In this document: piece after piece, positions 46,722 through 55,204 of the stretch
How positions within the stretch are numbered: the stretch's first letter is position 1
Layout of the letters: every line of letters starts with the position of its first letter
Assembly (NCBI GenBank): GCA_944376295.1
Contig: CALWCE010000001.1
Location: 186,001 to 250,000, forward strand
Direction of reading: 5' to 3'
DNA from: an uncultured Clostridia bacterium
GTDB lineage: Bacteria; Bacillota; Clostridia; Christensenellales; Borkfalkiaceae
DNA length: 64,000 nt
Notes under the pieces: model-generated
What the model was told of the DNA's origin: nothing
Seen by the model: the letters and a program-made list of their open reading frames with translations, nothing else
Database searches by the model: none
Translations under genes and position numbers: made by a program

Positions 46722-47981
46722 CTATCTCACGATGATGAGCTTCTTCTTTGCCCGCGTGATGGCGGTGTACAGCCAGCGCGAACTGTCCTCGAAGAAGCGC
46801 GACTCGTCGAAGACGATGACAAAGTCGTACTCCGATCCCTGCGCCTTGTGGCAGGTGACGGCATAGGCAAATTCAAAGCGGTCGATGGTATCCTCCCGCC
46901 GCACCTTGAAGCGCCGCAGCATCGCCGCATTGCGCTCATGCACGAGCACGCCGCTTTCGAGCAGGCACGCCTTGTCGCCGTAGCCGTGGAAGTACCGCCC
47001 CTCTGTAAAGATGCCCGCGTCGGCGGGTAGATCGCGGCACACGTCGGGCAGAAAGTCCGCCTGAAAGTCGAGCTGCAGGAGCCCGTCCTGCTGCTCGCGC
47101 ACGTTGTAGCACTTGCCGATGATGCCGTTGACGAGGTGGAACGTCTTATCTTTATCGAGCGCCTTGCTCCAATTGTTCAGCGTGCAGATGAGCTTTTCGC
47201 CGTCGATGGGGAGCTTTGCATCGGGCGAGATGCCCAAGTATCGCCTTGCATCCGCATTGATGCGCGCCCGCGTGCGGTTGGTGCCCGCGATGATCTGATC
47301 GGCTTTCGGAAAGAGCCGCGCCCGCTCCTTCTCCCCGAAATCGCGCGCCGGAATGACAACGGCGTGCTCACCGTACTCCCCGATGGGGATATGCTGCCCC
47401 GCCCGCGCCATCGCCGCGAGCCGCACGATGGGATCGTTCTCCTCCTGCCGCACGATCTGCGTCAGCGTACAACAGGGCATGGAAAGCAGCGTGTTGCTCC
47501 CCCCGACGGGCGGCAGCTGCGCGGGGTCGCCGCAAAAGAGGCACTTGACGCCGTACGAGAGAAGATCTTTGAGCATCTCGTCGGAGACCATCGACGTCTC
47601 GTCCACGACGATGAGCCTGATCTCCTGCGGGATCTTCTCCCGCCGCACGAAGCGCAAGAATCGTTCGGAGACGACCTCGCCGTCCTCGTTGACCTCCACC
47701 TCCTCCTCCAAAGTATAGATGAGGCTGTGCAGCGTGCCCGCGGGGGTGCCTGCGCGCAGCAAAACGGAGGCCGCCTTGCCCGTCGGCGTGACGAACACGG
47801 CGCTCTCCCCGGCCTTCAGCCCCAGCGCGCGCACGACGTGGTCGACGAGGTACGTCTTCCCCGTGCCCGCATAGCCGCAGAGGACGAATATCTGATTGGA
47901 AAGGTGTAAAAACCACTCCTCGATGAGGGCGGCCGCCTCCTCCTGGTCATGGGTGAGGCGGAAGGGCTCCAACGCTTCCAT
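46722..47981 (-). CDS. RecD-like ATP-dependent DNA helicase, short form
   Basis: 419 residues. SF1B helicase core only: Walker A CGYAGTGKTYL, VVDETSMV, FCGDPAQLPPVGG, TCHKAQGSEYDFVIV and LYTAITRAKKKLIIV. The N-terminal HhH region of full RecD2 (over 700 residues) is missing, but the frame is intact, so this is a distinct short type and not a truncation. ATG 47981 lies six bases after a TATAAT box, predicting a leaderless mRNA. Confidence 0.88.
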   Translation of the reverse strand: MEALEPFRLTHDQEEAAALIEEWFLHLSNQIFVLCGYAGTGKTYLVDHVVRALGLKAGESAVFVTPTGKAASVLLRAGTPAGTLHSLIYTLEEEVEVNEDGEVVSERFLRFVRREKIPQEIRLIVVDETSMVSDEMLKDLLSYGVKCLFCGDPAQLPPVGGSNTLLSMPCCTLTQIVRQEENDPIVRLAAMARAGQHIPIGEYGEHAVVIPARDFGEKERARLFPKADQIIAGTNRTRARINADARRYLGISPDAKLPIDGEKLICTLNNWSKALDKDKTFHLVNGIIGKCYNVREQQDGLLQLDFQADFLPDVCRDLPADAGIFTEGRYFHGYGDKACLLESGVLVHERNAAMLRRFKVRREDTIDRFEFAYAVTCHKAQGSEYDFVIVFDESRFFEDSSRWLYTAITRAKKKLIIVR

Positions 47982-47987
47982 GCCTCC

Positions 47988-48016
47988 ATTATAGCACACC
48001 CCGCGCAAAAATACAA
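47988..48016 (-). promoter_or_regulatory. Promoter giving a predicted leaderless RecD-like mRNA
   Basis: Minus strand TTGTAT, 17 bases, TATAAT, then GGAGGC and ATG. The GGAGGC abuts the ATG, too close to act as a normal ribosome binding site. Confidence 0.6.
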
Positions 48017-48044
48017 ACGTATGTTCTATGATTTTGCCGCGAAT

Positions 48045-48452
48045 TTAAGGCGCGGGCGCAAATTCGGCGCAGAGGAGCCTGCCCAAGACGGTCATCTCCA
48101 AAAAAACGCGCCCGTTTTCGTAAGGGAAGCCGCGCTCGCTCTCCCCTTCCGCGCCGCGCACCCGCAAATAGATGCGCCCCGCCGCCTCGTCGATGCGGTA
48201 TGTGCCCGAAACGCCGCCCTCGCCGCCGCCCGCTTTTTTGTAGGCAAGGGAAAAGCTCCCGTCGCGCTCCAAGGTCAGAACTGCCCGTTCAAAGTAAGGG
48301 AGCACGTCCCTTCCGCCCAGGGTGAGGCTTTCACAGAAATACTCCCCCGCATAGGGCAGGGAGAGCTCTTTGAGGGAGGACATCTCGCGGACATCGCAGC
48401 CCGAAAAAACAAGGCAGCCCGCAAGGGCCAGGATAAGGAAAAACTTTCGCAT
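48045..48452 (-). CDS. Small lipoprotein of unknown function
   Basis: 135 residues. Lipoprotein signal MRKFFLILALAGCLVFSGC with Cys19 as the likely lipidation site. The mature part is predicted beta-rich (LTLERDGSFSLAYKK, SGTYRIDEAAGRIYLRV), like a small lipocalin-type fold. The upstream sequence lacks a Shine-Dalgarno; an AATACT box six bases from ATG hints at another leaderless start, but no -35 is convincing. Divergent from the amino-acid kinase gene. Confidence 0.75.
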   Translation of the reverse strand: MRKFFLILALAGCLVFSGCDVREMSSLKELSLPYAGEYFCESLTLGGRDVLPYFERAVLTLERDGSFSLAYKKAGGGEGGVSGTYRIDEAAGRIYLRVRGAEGESERGFPYENGRVFLEMTVLGRLLCAEFAPAP

Positions 48453-48463
48453 GGGAAAAGTAT

Positions 48464-48492
48464 TTGCAATTTTTTGCCGTTCATGATAAGAT
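48464..48492 (+). promoter_or_regulatory. Promoter of the amino-acid kinase gene
   Basis: TTGCAA, 17 bases, TAAGAT. Confidence 0.65.
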
Positions 48493-48565
48493 AAGGCAGA
48501 AAAGACCGCGCCGCTTTGCAAGCGCGCAGCGCGCTCCCAAAGCGGCGCGCAAAAAAGGAGACAGT

Positions 48566-49384
48566 ATGACTTTCGATACCGAGCTCGTCGGCAAGATCGG
48601 TTCGATGGCGCTCATCGACAGAGAGGACGGCATCATCGACTATACGCGCGTGGCGCGCCTTTCGCGCGAGCTGCGCCCGGGCTACATCTGGGTGTCGAGC
48701 GGCGCGACGGAGATCGGCCGTCTCGACCATCTTTCCCGCGGCGGCAAAGAACTCACGGGCGAAAACGCCAAAACGGACTATGCCGCGCAGGGGCAGGCGA
48801 TCCTCATGCAGACCTATCGCCAGTTCATCGACCCCGGCTATTCGGTGCGGCAGGTGCTCGTCGAGCACGGGCATTTCAACGACGAGAAAAAGAGCGAGCA
48901 TCTAAAATCGCTGCTCCTTCGCTGCCGCGAGCAGAACGCCGTCCCCATCGTCAACTACAACGACCCCGTCTCCAACGAGGAGAACAGGCGCATGGAGATC
49001 GCGGCGCTGCGAGAAAACGGCGGGCACGTCTTTGAAGGCGTCGACAACGACGAGACGGCTTCCCGCATCGCCTGCCTCGTGAAGGCGAAGAACCTTCTCA
49101 TCTTCACGAGCACGGAGGGGATCTACGCCGACCCCGAGGACCCTTCCACCCTCATCCGTACGATATGCGGCAAGGACGCCTACGAGCTTGTTGCCAACAT
49201 CGAGGCGTGCAAGCGCTACTGCGCGGGCGCTTCGCGCGCAGGCGCGAACGGCGCCAAGGCAAAGCTCGAGTATGTGAAGGAGGCGGCGGCGCAGGGCACG
49301 ACCGTGTATATCGCCAGCGCCCGCTACACCATCCGCTCCGTCCTCTTGGGCGAAGTCCCCTGCACCAAGATCTCCATCGGCTGA
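48566..49384 (+). CDS. Amino-acid kinase family protein, glutamate 5-kinase-like
   Basis: 272 residues. Matches the ProB/uridylate kinase fold: WVSSGATEIGRL, the nucleotide region NYNDPVSNEENRRME (the ProB equivalent is NENDTV) and LLIFTSTEGIYADPEDP. It has no PUA domain, and proA and proC are not nearby. The substrate could be glutamate, a carbamate or a nucleotide, so it is not named. AAGGAG lies seven bases before ATG 48566. Confidence 0.78.
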   Translation: MTFDTELVGKIGSMALIDREDGIIDYTRVARLSRELRPGYIWVSSGATEIGRLDHLSRGGKELTGENAKTDYAAQGQAILMQTYRQFIDPGYSVRQVLVEHGHFNDEKKSEHLKSLLLRCREQNAVPIVNYNDPVSNEENRRMEIAALRENGGHVFEGVDNDETASRIACLVKAKNLLIFTSTEGIYADPEDPSTLIRTICGKDAYELVANIEACKRYCAGASRAGANGAKAKLEYVKEAAAQGTTVYIASARYTIRSVLLGEVPCTKISIG

Positions 49385-49390
49385 CCTCTC

Positions 49391-49525
49391 GCCTCCCTCT
49401 TTGAGAGAGGTGCCGCGCGTCCGCTTCCGCGGGCGCGCGGCGGAAGGAGTCACCTTAACTTAGCCTCCTCTTCGGGGAGGTGGACTTTCGTTCGAGGCTT
49501 GCCGAAGGCAAGACGGAAGGGTTGT
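49391..49525 (+). repeat. Two bordered palindromic repeats in tandem
   Basis: Unit one 49391-49450 (inner hairpin with CGCGCG arms, border CGGAAGGAGT). Unit two 49463-49525 (inner hairpin around CTTGCC GAA GGCAAG, border GACGGAAGGG). Confidence 0.75.
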
Positions 49526-49549
49526 TAAGCCCAAAGGTATAGAAGGAGT

Positions 49550-49584
49550 AAAAGCGGGCGTTTGCAGTACTGCAAACGCCCGCC
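49550..49584 (-). terminator. Terminator of the leucine-rich repeat gene
   Basis: A perfect 30-base palindrome (49555-49584) centred on GTAC, then TTTTA on the minus strand, nine bases after the stop codon. Confidence 0.8.
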
Positions 49585-49593
49585 GTTCAGTTC

Positions 49594-52323
49594 TCACTCG
49601 CCCGTGTAATTAAAAATAATATTTGCGTCTTCGAGCCTATGATTATAGGATCCGATCTCGATCTCATTCCACTCCTCTTCGCTGCCTCGATAATAGACAG
49701 TTTCAAGGCCGTCGCAATCCCAAAACGCGCCATCACCGATGAAAGTAACACCATCGCCGATCGTGACGCTTTCCAAACTGCTGCAATCCCGAAACGCCCT
49801 CTCGCCAATAGAAGTGACGCTGTCGGGGATCATGATACTTGTCAGACCGACGCAATTATAGAACGCATAGTCATCAATGGATGTGACGCTTCCATCGGCA
49901 GAGATCACGCTTGTCTTGCACCCTACGATCAAAGTTTTGCTCTTCGTTTTAATCAAACAGTTCCCATCGCTGTGATAGACGGGATTTCCCTCATTCACTG
50001 TGATGCTCTCCAAACTGCTGCAACCATTGAACGCACTATCGCCGATGGAAGCCACACTGTCGGGAATGACAATGCTCGTCAGACCGCTGCAGTCCGAGAA
50101 CGCAGAATCGCCAATGGAAGTCACACCGTCACCAATTGTAACACTCTCTAAACCGCCACAACCCAGGAACGCCCTCTCGCCGATGAAAGTCACACTGTCG
50201 GGGATGACAATGCTCGTCAAGCCAATGCACCAGTCGAACGCCCTATCGCCAATAGCCGTGACGCCGTCGCCAATCATAACGCTCGTAAGCCCATCGCAAC
50301 TAGAGAACGCACTATCGCCGATCACAGTGACGCTATCGGGAATCGTGATACTCATCAAACTCTCGCAATTCGAAAACGCACCTTCACCGATGGAAGTGAC
50401 ACTGTCGGGGATCGTGATGCTCGTCAGACTGCTGCAATCTTCGAACGCGCTATCGCCGATAGAAGTGACGCCATCAGGAATGACAATGCTCGTCAAACTG
50501 CCACAATCAAAGAACGCACCTTCGCCGATGGAAGTCACACTGTCGGGGATGACAATGCACGTCAAGCCAATGCACCTATAGAACGCCCTATCGCCAATAG
50601 CCGTGACGCCGTCGCCAATCGTAACGCTCTCTAAACTGTCACAATCAAAGAACGCACCATCACCGATGGAAGTGACGCTACCGGGGATCGTGATACTCGT
50701 CAAGCTACTGCAATCTTCGAACGCGCTATCGCCGATAGAAGTGACGCCGTCGGGAATAATAATACTTGTCAGAGCGCTGCAATCTTCGAACGCCTCGCCG
50801 GCGATCGTTTTCGTCCCTTCTCGCACAGAATAATTTTCGGAAATAGTTTCTTCTGCCTCGATCAAATGATTTCCGATATAGAGCACGCCGTCTTCCCAAT
50901 TAGACGCGTTATTATAATATGCGGTACCAGAAAACGCACCATAACCGATAAAAGTTACGCTGTCGGGGATCGTGATGCTCGTCAGACCGAGGCACCTTGC
51001 GAACGCCCTATCGCCAATAGCCGTGACGCCGTCGGGGATCGTGACGCTCGTCAGGCTGTCGCACCAAGAGAACGCACTATCGCCGATAGAAGTAACGCTG
51101 TCGGGGATGTCGATGCTCGTCAAGCCGTAACAATACATGAATACACAATCGCCGATAGAAGTGACGCTGTCGGGGATCGTGATGCTTGTCAGACTGTTAC
51201 AAGATGCAAACGCACAATCGCCGATGGAAGTCACGCTGTCGGGAATTACAATGCTCGTCAGACCGCTGCAGTCCGAGAACGCAGAATCGCCAATGGAAGT
51301 GACGCTGTCGGGGATCGTGACGCTCGTCAGACTGTAGCAGTCAAGGAACGCATAATCGCCGATGGAAGTGACGCTGTCGGGAATTACAATGCTCGTCAGA
51401 CTGCTGCAACCATTGAACACAAGCTCGCCGATGTAAGTGACCCCGTCGGGGATCGTAATACTCTTTAGACTGCCGCAATCATAGAACGCCCCATCGCCAA
51501 TAGAAGTGACGCTGTCGGGGATCGTTATGCTCGTCAGGCTGTCGCAATATGCGAACGCCTCACAGGCGATCGTTTTCGTTCCCTCTCGTACAGAGTAGTT
51601 TCCGGAAATAATATTATATCCTGCCCCGATCAAATGGTTTCCGATATAGAGCACGCCGTCTTCCCAATTAGATTTATCGTTATAATATGCAGTACCATAG
51701 AACGCCCTAACGCCAATAGAAGTGACACTGTCGGGGATCGTAATGCTCGTCAGACTGCTGCAACCCAAGAACGCCGCAACGCCGATGGAAGTGACGCTTC
51801 CGTCGGCAGGGATCACGCTTGCCCCGCACCCCGCGATCAAAGTTTTGCTCTCCGTTTTGATCAAACAGTTCCCATCGCTGTGATAGACGAGATTTCCCTC
51901 ATCAACTGTGATGCTCGTCAGACTGCTGCAATCTTCGAACGCCCCATAGCCGATGGAAGTGACGCTGTCGGGGATCCTGATGCTCGTCAGACTGCTGCAC
52001 CCATAGAACGCCTCATCGCCAATGTAAGTGACGGGCAGTCCTTGATAAGTGGAGGGGATATAAACCTCTGCGGAAGTGCCTACATATTCCATAACGGCAT
52101 AGGAAACCCCATCTATCAAATCGAAAATAAGCCCTTCTGTCGCTTCCTGCTCGTCCGGTTCGTCCGGCTCGCCGGGCACATCGGGATCATCGGGCTCGTC
52201 GGGCTCGGGGGTGACGATGGGATCGTCGCCGGGGCCGAGCGTTTCTTCGTTGCAAGCGGCAAACGTCATCAGTCCGCAAACCGCAAAGGCAGCTGCAAGC
52301 AGCAAAATGCCAAGCTTTTTCAT
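49594..52323 (-). CDS. BspA-type leucine-rich repeat lipoprotein
   Basis: 909 residues. Lipoprotein signal with Cys24 (MTFAAC), an acidic Pro-rich spacer (repeated EPDEPDDPDVPGEP), then about 28 repeats of 23 residues (consensus SLTSITIPDSVTSIGDGAF.DC), and a non-repeat end (NRLEDANIIFNYTGE-like). Three longer inserts share HSDGNCLIKT or NWEDGVLYIGNHLI. LRR_5/BspA proteins are surface adhesins or recognition modules in gut and oral bacteria. The DNA repeats are similar enough for recombination to change their number. GGAGGG precedes ATG 52323. The leader upstream is structured (next entry). Confidence 0.92.
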   Translation of the reverse strand: MKKLGILLLAAAFAVCGLMTFAACNEETLGPGDDPIVTPEPDEPDDPDVPGEPDEPDEQEATEGLIFDLIDGVSYAVMEYVGTSAEVYIPSTYQGLPVTYIGDEAFYGCSSLTSIRIPDSVTSIGYGAFEDCSSLTSITVDEGNLVYHSDGNCLIKTESKTLIAGCGASVIPADGSVTSIGVAAFLGCSSLTSITIPDSVTSIGVRAFYGTAYYNDKSNWEDGVLYIGNHLIGAGYNIISGNYSVREGTKTIACEAFAYCDSLTSITIPDSVTSIGDGAFYDCGSLKSITIPDGVTYIGELVFNGCSSLTSIVIPDSVTSIGDYAFLDCYSLTSVTIPDSVTSIGDSAFSDCSGLTSIVIPDSVTSIGDCAFASCNSLTSITIPDSVTSIGDCVFMYCYGLTSIDIPDSVTSIGDSAFSWCDSLTSVTIPDGVTAIGDRAFARCLGLTSITIPDSVTFIGYGAFSGTAYYNNASNWEDGVLYIGNHLIEAEETISENYSVREGTKTIAGEAFEDCSALTSIIIPDGVTSIGDSAFEDCSSLTSITIPGSVTSIGDGAFFDCDSLESVTIGDGVTAIGDRAFYRCIGLTCIVIPDSVTSIGEGAFFDCGSLTSIVIPDGVTSIGDSAFEDCSSLTSITIPDSVTSIGEGAFSNCESLMSITIPDSVTVIGDSAFSSCDGLTSVMIGDGVTAIGDRAFDWCIGLTSIVIPDSVTFIGERAFLGCGGLESVTIGDGVTSIGDSAFSDCSGLTSIVIPDSVASIGDSAFNGCSSLESITVNEGNPVYHSDGNCLIKTKSKTLIVGCKTSVISADGSVTSIDDYAFYNCVGLTSIMIPDSVTSIGERAFRDCSSLESVTIGDGVTFIGDGAFWDCDGLETVYYRGSEEEWNEIEIGSYNHRLEDANIIFNYTGE

Positions 52324-52354
52324 AAGTTCCCTCCAAAAGTTTTTTTGCAGAGCG

Positions 52355-52385
52355 TAAAAAAGCGCATCTCCGAACGGAGACACGC
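52355..52385 (-). terminator. Intrinsic terminator inside the leucine-rich repeat leader
   Basis: GCGTGTCTCC, loop GTTC, GGAGATGCGC (two wobble pairs), then T6, 32 bases before the start codon. Confidence 0.75.
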
Positions 52386-52494
52386 CCTGCATCCTGTATC
52401 CCCGTTCATTGGCGTAAAACTTTCCAGTTATAAGGAAATAGAGATACGAAATGCCCTTCCGTATCCACTTACAAGGATCATGCAGTTTTACGCC
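52355..52494 (-). promoter_or_regulatory. Candidate riboswitch/attenuator leader of the leucine-rich repeat gene
   Basis: On the minus strand the RNA is predicted to begin at 52494 with an 11-bp stem GGCGTAAAACT/AGTTTTACGCC (52484-52494 with 52411-52421). The stem encloses 62 bases with three small hairpins; two share a form, CCTTGTAAGTGG and CCTTATAACTGG. Next come GGGGATAC (52396-52403) and GTGTCTCC (52376-52383), which pair around the 12-base loop AGGATGCAGGGC. GTGTCTCC is also part of a terminator hairpin (52362-52371 with 52376-52385, loop GTTC) followed by T6. The loop's ATGCAG is complementary to CTGCAT (52480-52485) in the upstream domain. I do not recognise the class. Confidence 0.6.
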
Positions 52495-52500
52495 GCCTTC

Positions 52501-52528
52501 ACTATACCATAAATCTCAGAAAATGCAA
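52501..52528 (-). promoter_or_regulatory. Promoter of the leucine-rich repeat gene
   Basis: Minus strand TTGCAT, 16 bases, TATAGT. Seven bases on, the transcript would begin at the first base of the leader stem. Confidence 0.7.
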
Positions 52529-52715
52529 GCCCCCTCTGCACATTTCCCGAAAAATACTTGTAAGCGTGAGCGCGCCGCGGCTCAAAGCCGCGGCGCGCCC
52601 AAAAAATTTCATGCCGCCGACGCGCTGCGTCGGCGGCGCGCCAACTCCTTCCGCCCCTTCGGGGCACCTCCCTCTTTGGGGAGGCAAGGGGCGGCGTTTC
52701 ACTTCCAATTTCCTC
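52529..52715 (-). repeat. Bordered repeat and hairpins after the flavodoxin gene
   Basis: 52644-52685 is a bordered palindromic unit on the minus strand (GAGGGAGGTGCCCC, GAA, GGGGCGGAAGGAGT). A GCCGCCGACGC/GCGTCGGCGGC hairpin (about 52615-52640) and a GGCGCGCCGCGGC hairpin (about 52567-52600) follow. The first is trailed by ATTTTTTGG and probably terminates the flavodoxin/ferredoxin gene. Confidence 0.65.
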
Positions 52716-53660
52716 TCACCAAACCGCGCGCTCTTCTTCGGGGGCGTTTTCATAGCCGCACGTCTCCTCGCATCCGAAGCCGAACAGCTTCTCGTACTCC
52801 TCGTCGATCTTCGCAAAGTACTTGATATAGCACTTGTAAAACCCGCGGCTGTTTTCGGTGATATAGGGCTTTGCGGGCGGCCCCGCCTCGTCGAGCGCAC
52901 GAAGCCCGTAGTCGCCGTTGACGCGCCAGCCCTCCAAAAAGCCGATGCGCACGGCGTCCTGCGGGCAGTAAAAGGAACAGCGCATGCACATATCGCACCT
53001 GTGGCCGAACTTCACCCTGCCCTCTTCCAAGCGGATGTTCTTTTCGGGGCAGTTTCTCACGCACAGCCCGCATTTTACGCACTTCTCCTCATCCACGCGG
53101 TACAAAAAGGAGTTGATCGCCCCGCCCGCCTTCTGGATGCCCACCGCCGCCGCGGCTGCGTCGTACAAAAGATTGCTCTCGATCCTTTCCACGATGCCGT
53201 GCTCCAACCGATACATCATGATCCGCAAAAGCTTGTTGTCGTAGTCCAGAATTTCGCGCACGAAGTCCTTCTCGAAGGGGAAATGGATGTTGTAGGGCAT
53301 CACGAAGTGATACTCCCCTTTGAGCACCGCCCCCTTTCTTTGCATGCGCCGCAGCAGAATGCGGGAAGAGGCGTTGTTCATCGCCAGCGTCTCGCCGCTG
53401 TTCTTGTAGATGAAAAACTTTTGCCCCGCCCGCACGTTGAGTTTTTTCGTGTAGCGGTTGAAGGGCAGCGGCGAATTGAACCCGTAGATGGGATAGCCGA
53501 ACCCTAAAAGATCGTAAGCGGAGACGTCTTTCACGGGCGTATCGCAATTGATCTCCACGCGGTCGACCTCATGCCCGCGGCGCACAAATTCCGCCTCGAC
53601 CTTATCGGTGAGGTAACGCGTGTTGTATGTTCCCGTGTAGTAGATGAGTAAAATCTTCAT
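52716..53660 (-). CDS. EFR1-type flavodoxin/ferredoxin fusion
   Basis: 314 residues. The N-terminal flavodoxin-like domain (LLIYYTGTYNTRYL, FMN phosphate loop; GFGYPIYGFNSP) is fused to two [4Fe-4S] motifs: CVKCGLCVRNCPEKN and CDMCMRCSFYCPQDAV. Electron-transfer protein; the redox partner is unknown. GGGAGAT precedes ATG 53660. It is transcribed alone, after a terminator for the acetyltransferase gene. Confidence 0.92.
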   Translation of the reverse strand: MKILLIYYTGTYNTRYLTDKVEAEFVRRGHEVDRVEINCDTPVKDVSAYDLLGFGYPIYGFNSPLPFNRYTKKLNVRAGQKFFIYKNSGETLAMNNASSRILLRRMQRKGAVLKGEYHFVMPYNIHFPFEKDFVREILDYDNKLLRIMMYRLEHGIVERIESNLLYDAAAAAVGIQKAGGAINSFLYRVDEEKCVKCGLCVRNCPEKNIRLEEGRVKFGHRCDMCMRCSFYCPQDAVRIGFLEGWRVNGDYGLRALDEAGPPAKPYITENSRGFYKCYIKYFAKIDEEYEKLFGFGCEETCGYENAPEEERAVW

Positions 53661-53837
53661 GCGTATCTCCCGCCTTCTTCCGCCGCGCCGATGATGCTTC
53701 CGCGCGATATGCGCCGAGCCGTGCGCGCACTCTTCTTCTGAGCCGCCCTCGCCGTGCGCACAAGGGGGCGCTGTCATGCCTTTTTATGACTTATCTTGAT
53801 TTTATCATGAAATTCCCCGATTGTAAATAGATTTGGC

Positions 53838-53868
53838 AAAAAAACCGGCACGGAGTTTTCCCGTGCCG
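53838..53868 (-). terminator. Terminator of the DUF1349-acetyltransferase operon
   Basis: CGGCACGG, loop, CCGTGCCG, then T7 on the minus strand. Confidence 0.9.
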
Positions 53869-53913
53869 CTCTGCTTACAAAATTCCAATTTTACATTCGA
53901 AAAGAGAGCCCCC

Positions 53914-54513
53914 TCACAAAAGCGGGCTTTCACCACTCAGCCATTTGTCCCCTTGGGTGATCTTGCGGAGCACCCTGCACGGGTTCCCCGCCGCGATGAC
54001 GCCTGCGGGAATATCGTGCGTCACCACGCTGCCCGCGCCGATGACGCTGCCTTCGCCGATGGTCACGCCCTGCACGATCTTGACGTCCGCCGCCACCCAC
54101 ACGCGATCTCCGATCGTCACGGGCTTGGATACGACGATGTTTTTCGCGCGCTCTTCGGGGTCGAATGCGTGGTTGGTGGTATAGATCCCCACGCGCGGGC
54201 CGAACATGACGCCGCTGCCGATCGTGACTTCGCCCATATCGAAGATGATGCAGCCGAAATTCATGAACACGTTGTCGCCGATCGTGATGTTGTTTCCCAT
54301 CTCGCAGATGAAGTCGGGTTCGATGAACACGTTCTTCCCGACGCTGCGAAAAAGCTGCCGCATGATCTCTTCGCGGACTTTGATGTCCTCTTCCGTCGTC
54401 TTGTTATATGCGCGGAACAGCCGCTTCGCGACCAGCCTTCTTGCTTCCAATTCGGGCGCGCGGTCGTTCTGCGGCAGCCCCGCGAGCATCTTTTCCCATT
54501 CCGTCATTTTCAT
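53914..54513 (-). CDS. Sugar O-acetyltransferase, left-handed beta-helix (maltose/galactoside type)
   Basis: 199 residues. The N-terminal Mac domain (WEKMLAGLPQND) is followed by hexapeptide repeats (ITIGDNVFMNFGC, VTIGEGSVIGAGSVV). The catalytic His is probably in YTTNHAFDPEERA. Acetyl-CoA donates to sugars such as maltose or galactosides. Its start overlaps the upstream gene's stop by four bases, so the two are co-translated. Confidence 0.93.
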   Translation of the reverse strand: MKMTEWEKMLAGLPQNDRAPELEARRLVAKRLFRAYNKTTEEDIKVREEIMRQLFRSVGKNVFIEPDFICEMGNNITIGDNVFMNFGCIIFDMGEVTIGSGVMFGPRVGIYTTNHAFDPEERAKNIVVSKPVTIGDRVWVAADVKIVQGVTIGEGSVIGAGSVVTHDIPAGVIAAGNPCRVLRKITQGDKWLSGESPLL

Positions 54514-55097
54514 TTCCCCGCGCGGATATTCTTGACCGTCTTTTGTTCGATGGTGAGGTTTTCAAAGACGCGCACCCCGCCCTCGCCCTGCGGCGACTGA
54601 GCGACCAGCCCGACCTTGACGGTATCCCCCACAGGCAAGTGGAAATAGCGCGTCATAAAAAACCGTTCGCCGTCCAAAGAGTAGTGGAACGCAAACGCAT
54701 TCCCCATGCGCACCGCCTGCAGCCACACGGTGTTCCCATCGATATTGCACCCGTTGGCATCGTCCGATTCGCCGTTCGTGACGACGCTGACGACCGCGTG
54801 CGTCCCGAAGTCCGTTTTTTCAAAGCTGTGCTTTGCCCAGCAGGTCATGTCTTTCATGATCATGACGACCGCCGCGTCGTATGTAGAAACGAAATCATGC
54901 GAAACTTTCACTCTGAAAACAAAATCGCCTTTGAGTTCGGTATAGTAGTACGGCGCGTTGCAGAGCGACTCGGGCGTGATGCCTTCCTCTCCCGCGCTTT
55001 CGCTGCTGCAAAAGAAGTCGGTATGCGCGGGGGCATACAGTTCGAGCCGGTTCTCACTTTCCGAAAGCCTGCTTTCGTTCATCCATTTGGATTGCAT
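54510..55097 (-). CDS. DUF1349-like beta-sandwich protein
   Basis: 195 residues. Concanavalin-type fold with DFVFRVKVSHDF, AAVVMIMKDMTCWAKHSFE and HYSLDGERFFMTRYFHLP. DUF1349 proteins are thought to bind or modify carbohydrates; the exact activity is unknown. GGAGGAG precedes ATG 55097. Operon with the sugar acetyltransferase, divergent from an AraC regulator that may control both. Confidence 0.82.
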   Translation of the reverse strand: MQSKWMNESRLSESENRLELYAPAHTDFFCSSESAGEEGITPESLCNAPYYYTELKGDFVFRVKVSHDFVSTYDAAVVMIMKDMTCWAKHSFEKTDFGTHAVVSVVTNGESDDANGCNIDGNTVWLQAVRMGNAFAFHYSLDGERFFMTRYFHLPVGDTVKVGLVAQSPQGEGGVRVFENLTIEQKTVKNIRAGK

Positions 55098-55204
55098 TTC
55101 ATTCTCCTCCGTTAAGATATGATATGATGATATCACAGATCGGCTTTGATTTCATTGCAATATCCCGCCCGTTTTTGGTATGATATCGCAAAAGGAGCAC
55201 TGCG
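55098..55204. promoter_or_regulatory. Divergent control region with palindrome and AraC-gene promoter
   Basis: Plus-strand promoter TTGCAA (55155-55160), 18 bases, TATGAT (55179-55184). Between the two genes lies the inverted repeat TGATAT GATG ATATCA, and a second GATATC follows the -10 box. This is a likely binding region for the AraC protein. I found no clear minus-strand promoter. Confidence 0.55.

Noticed and set aside
52411..52494. Leader tested by eye against c-di-GMP, SAM, purine, TPP, cobalamin, glycine and THF classes
   Set aside because: None of their conserved cores was found, so no known class is assigned.
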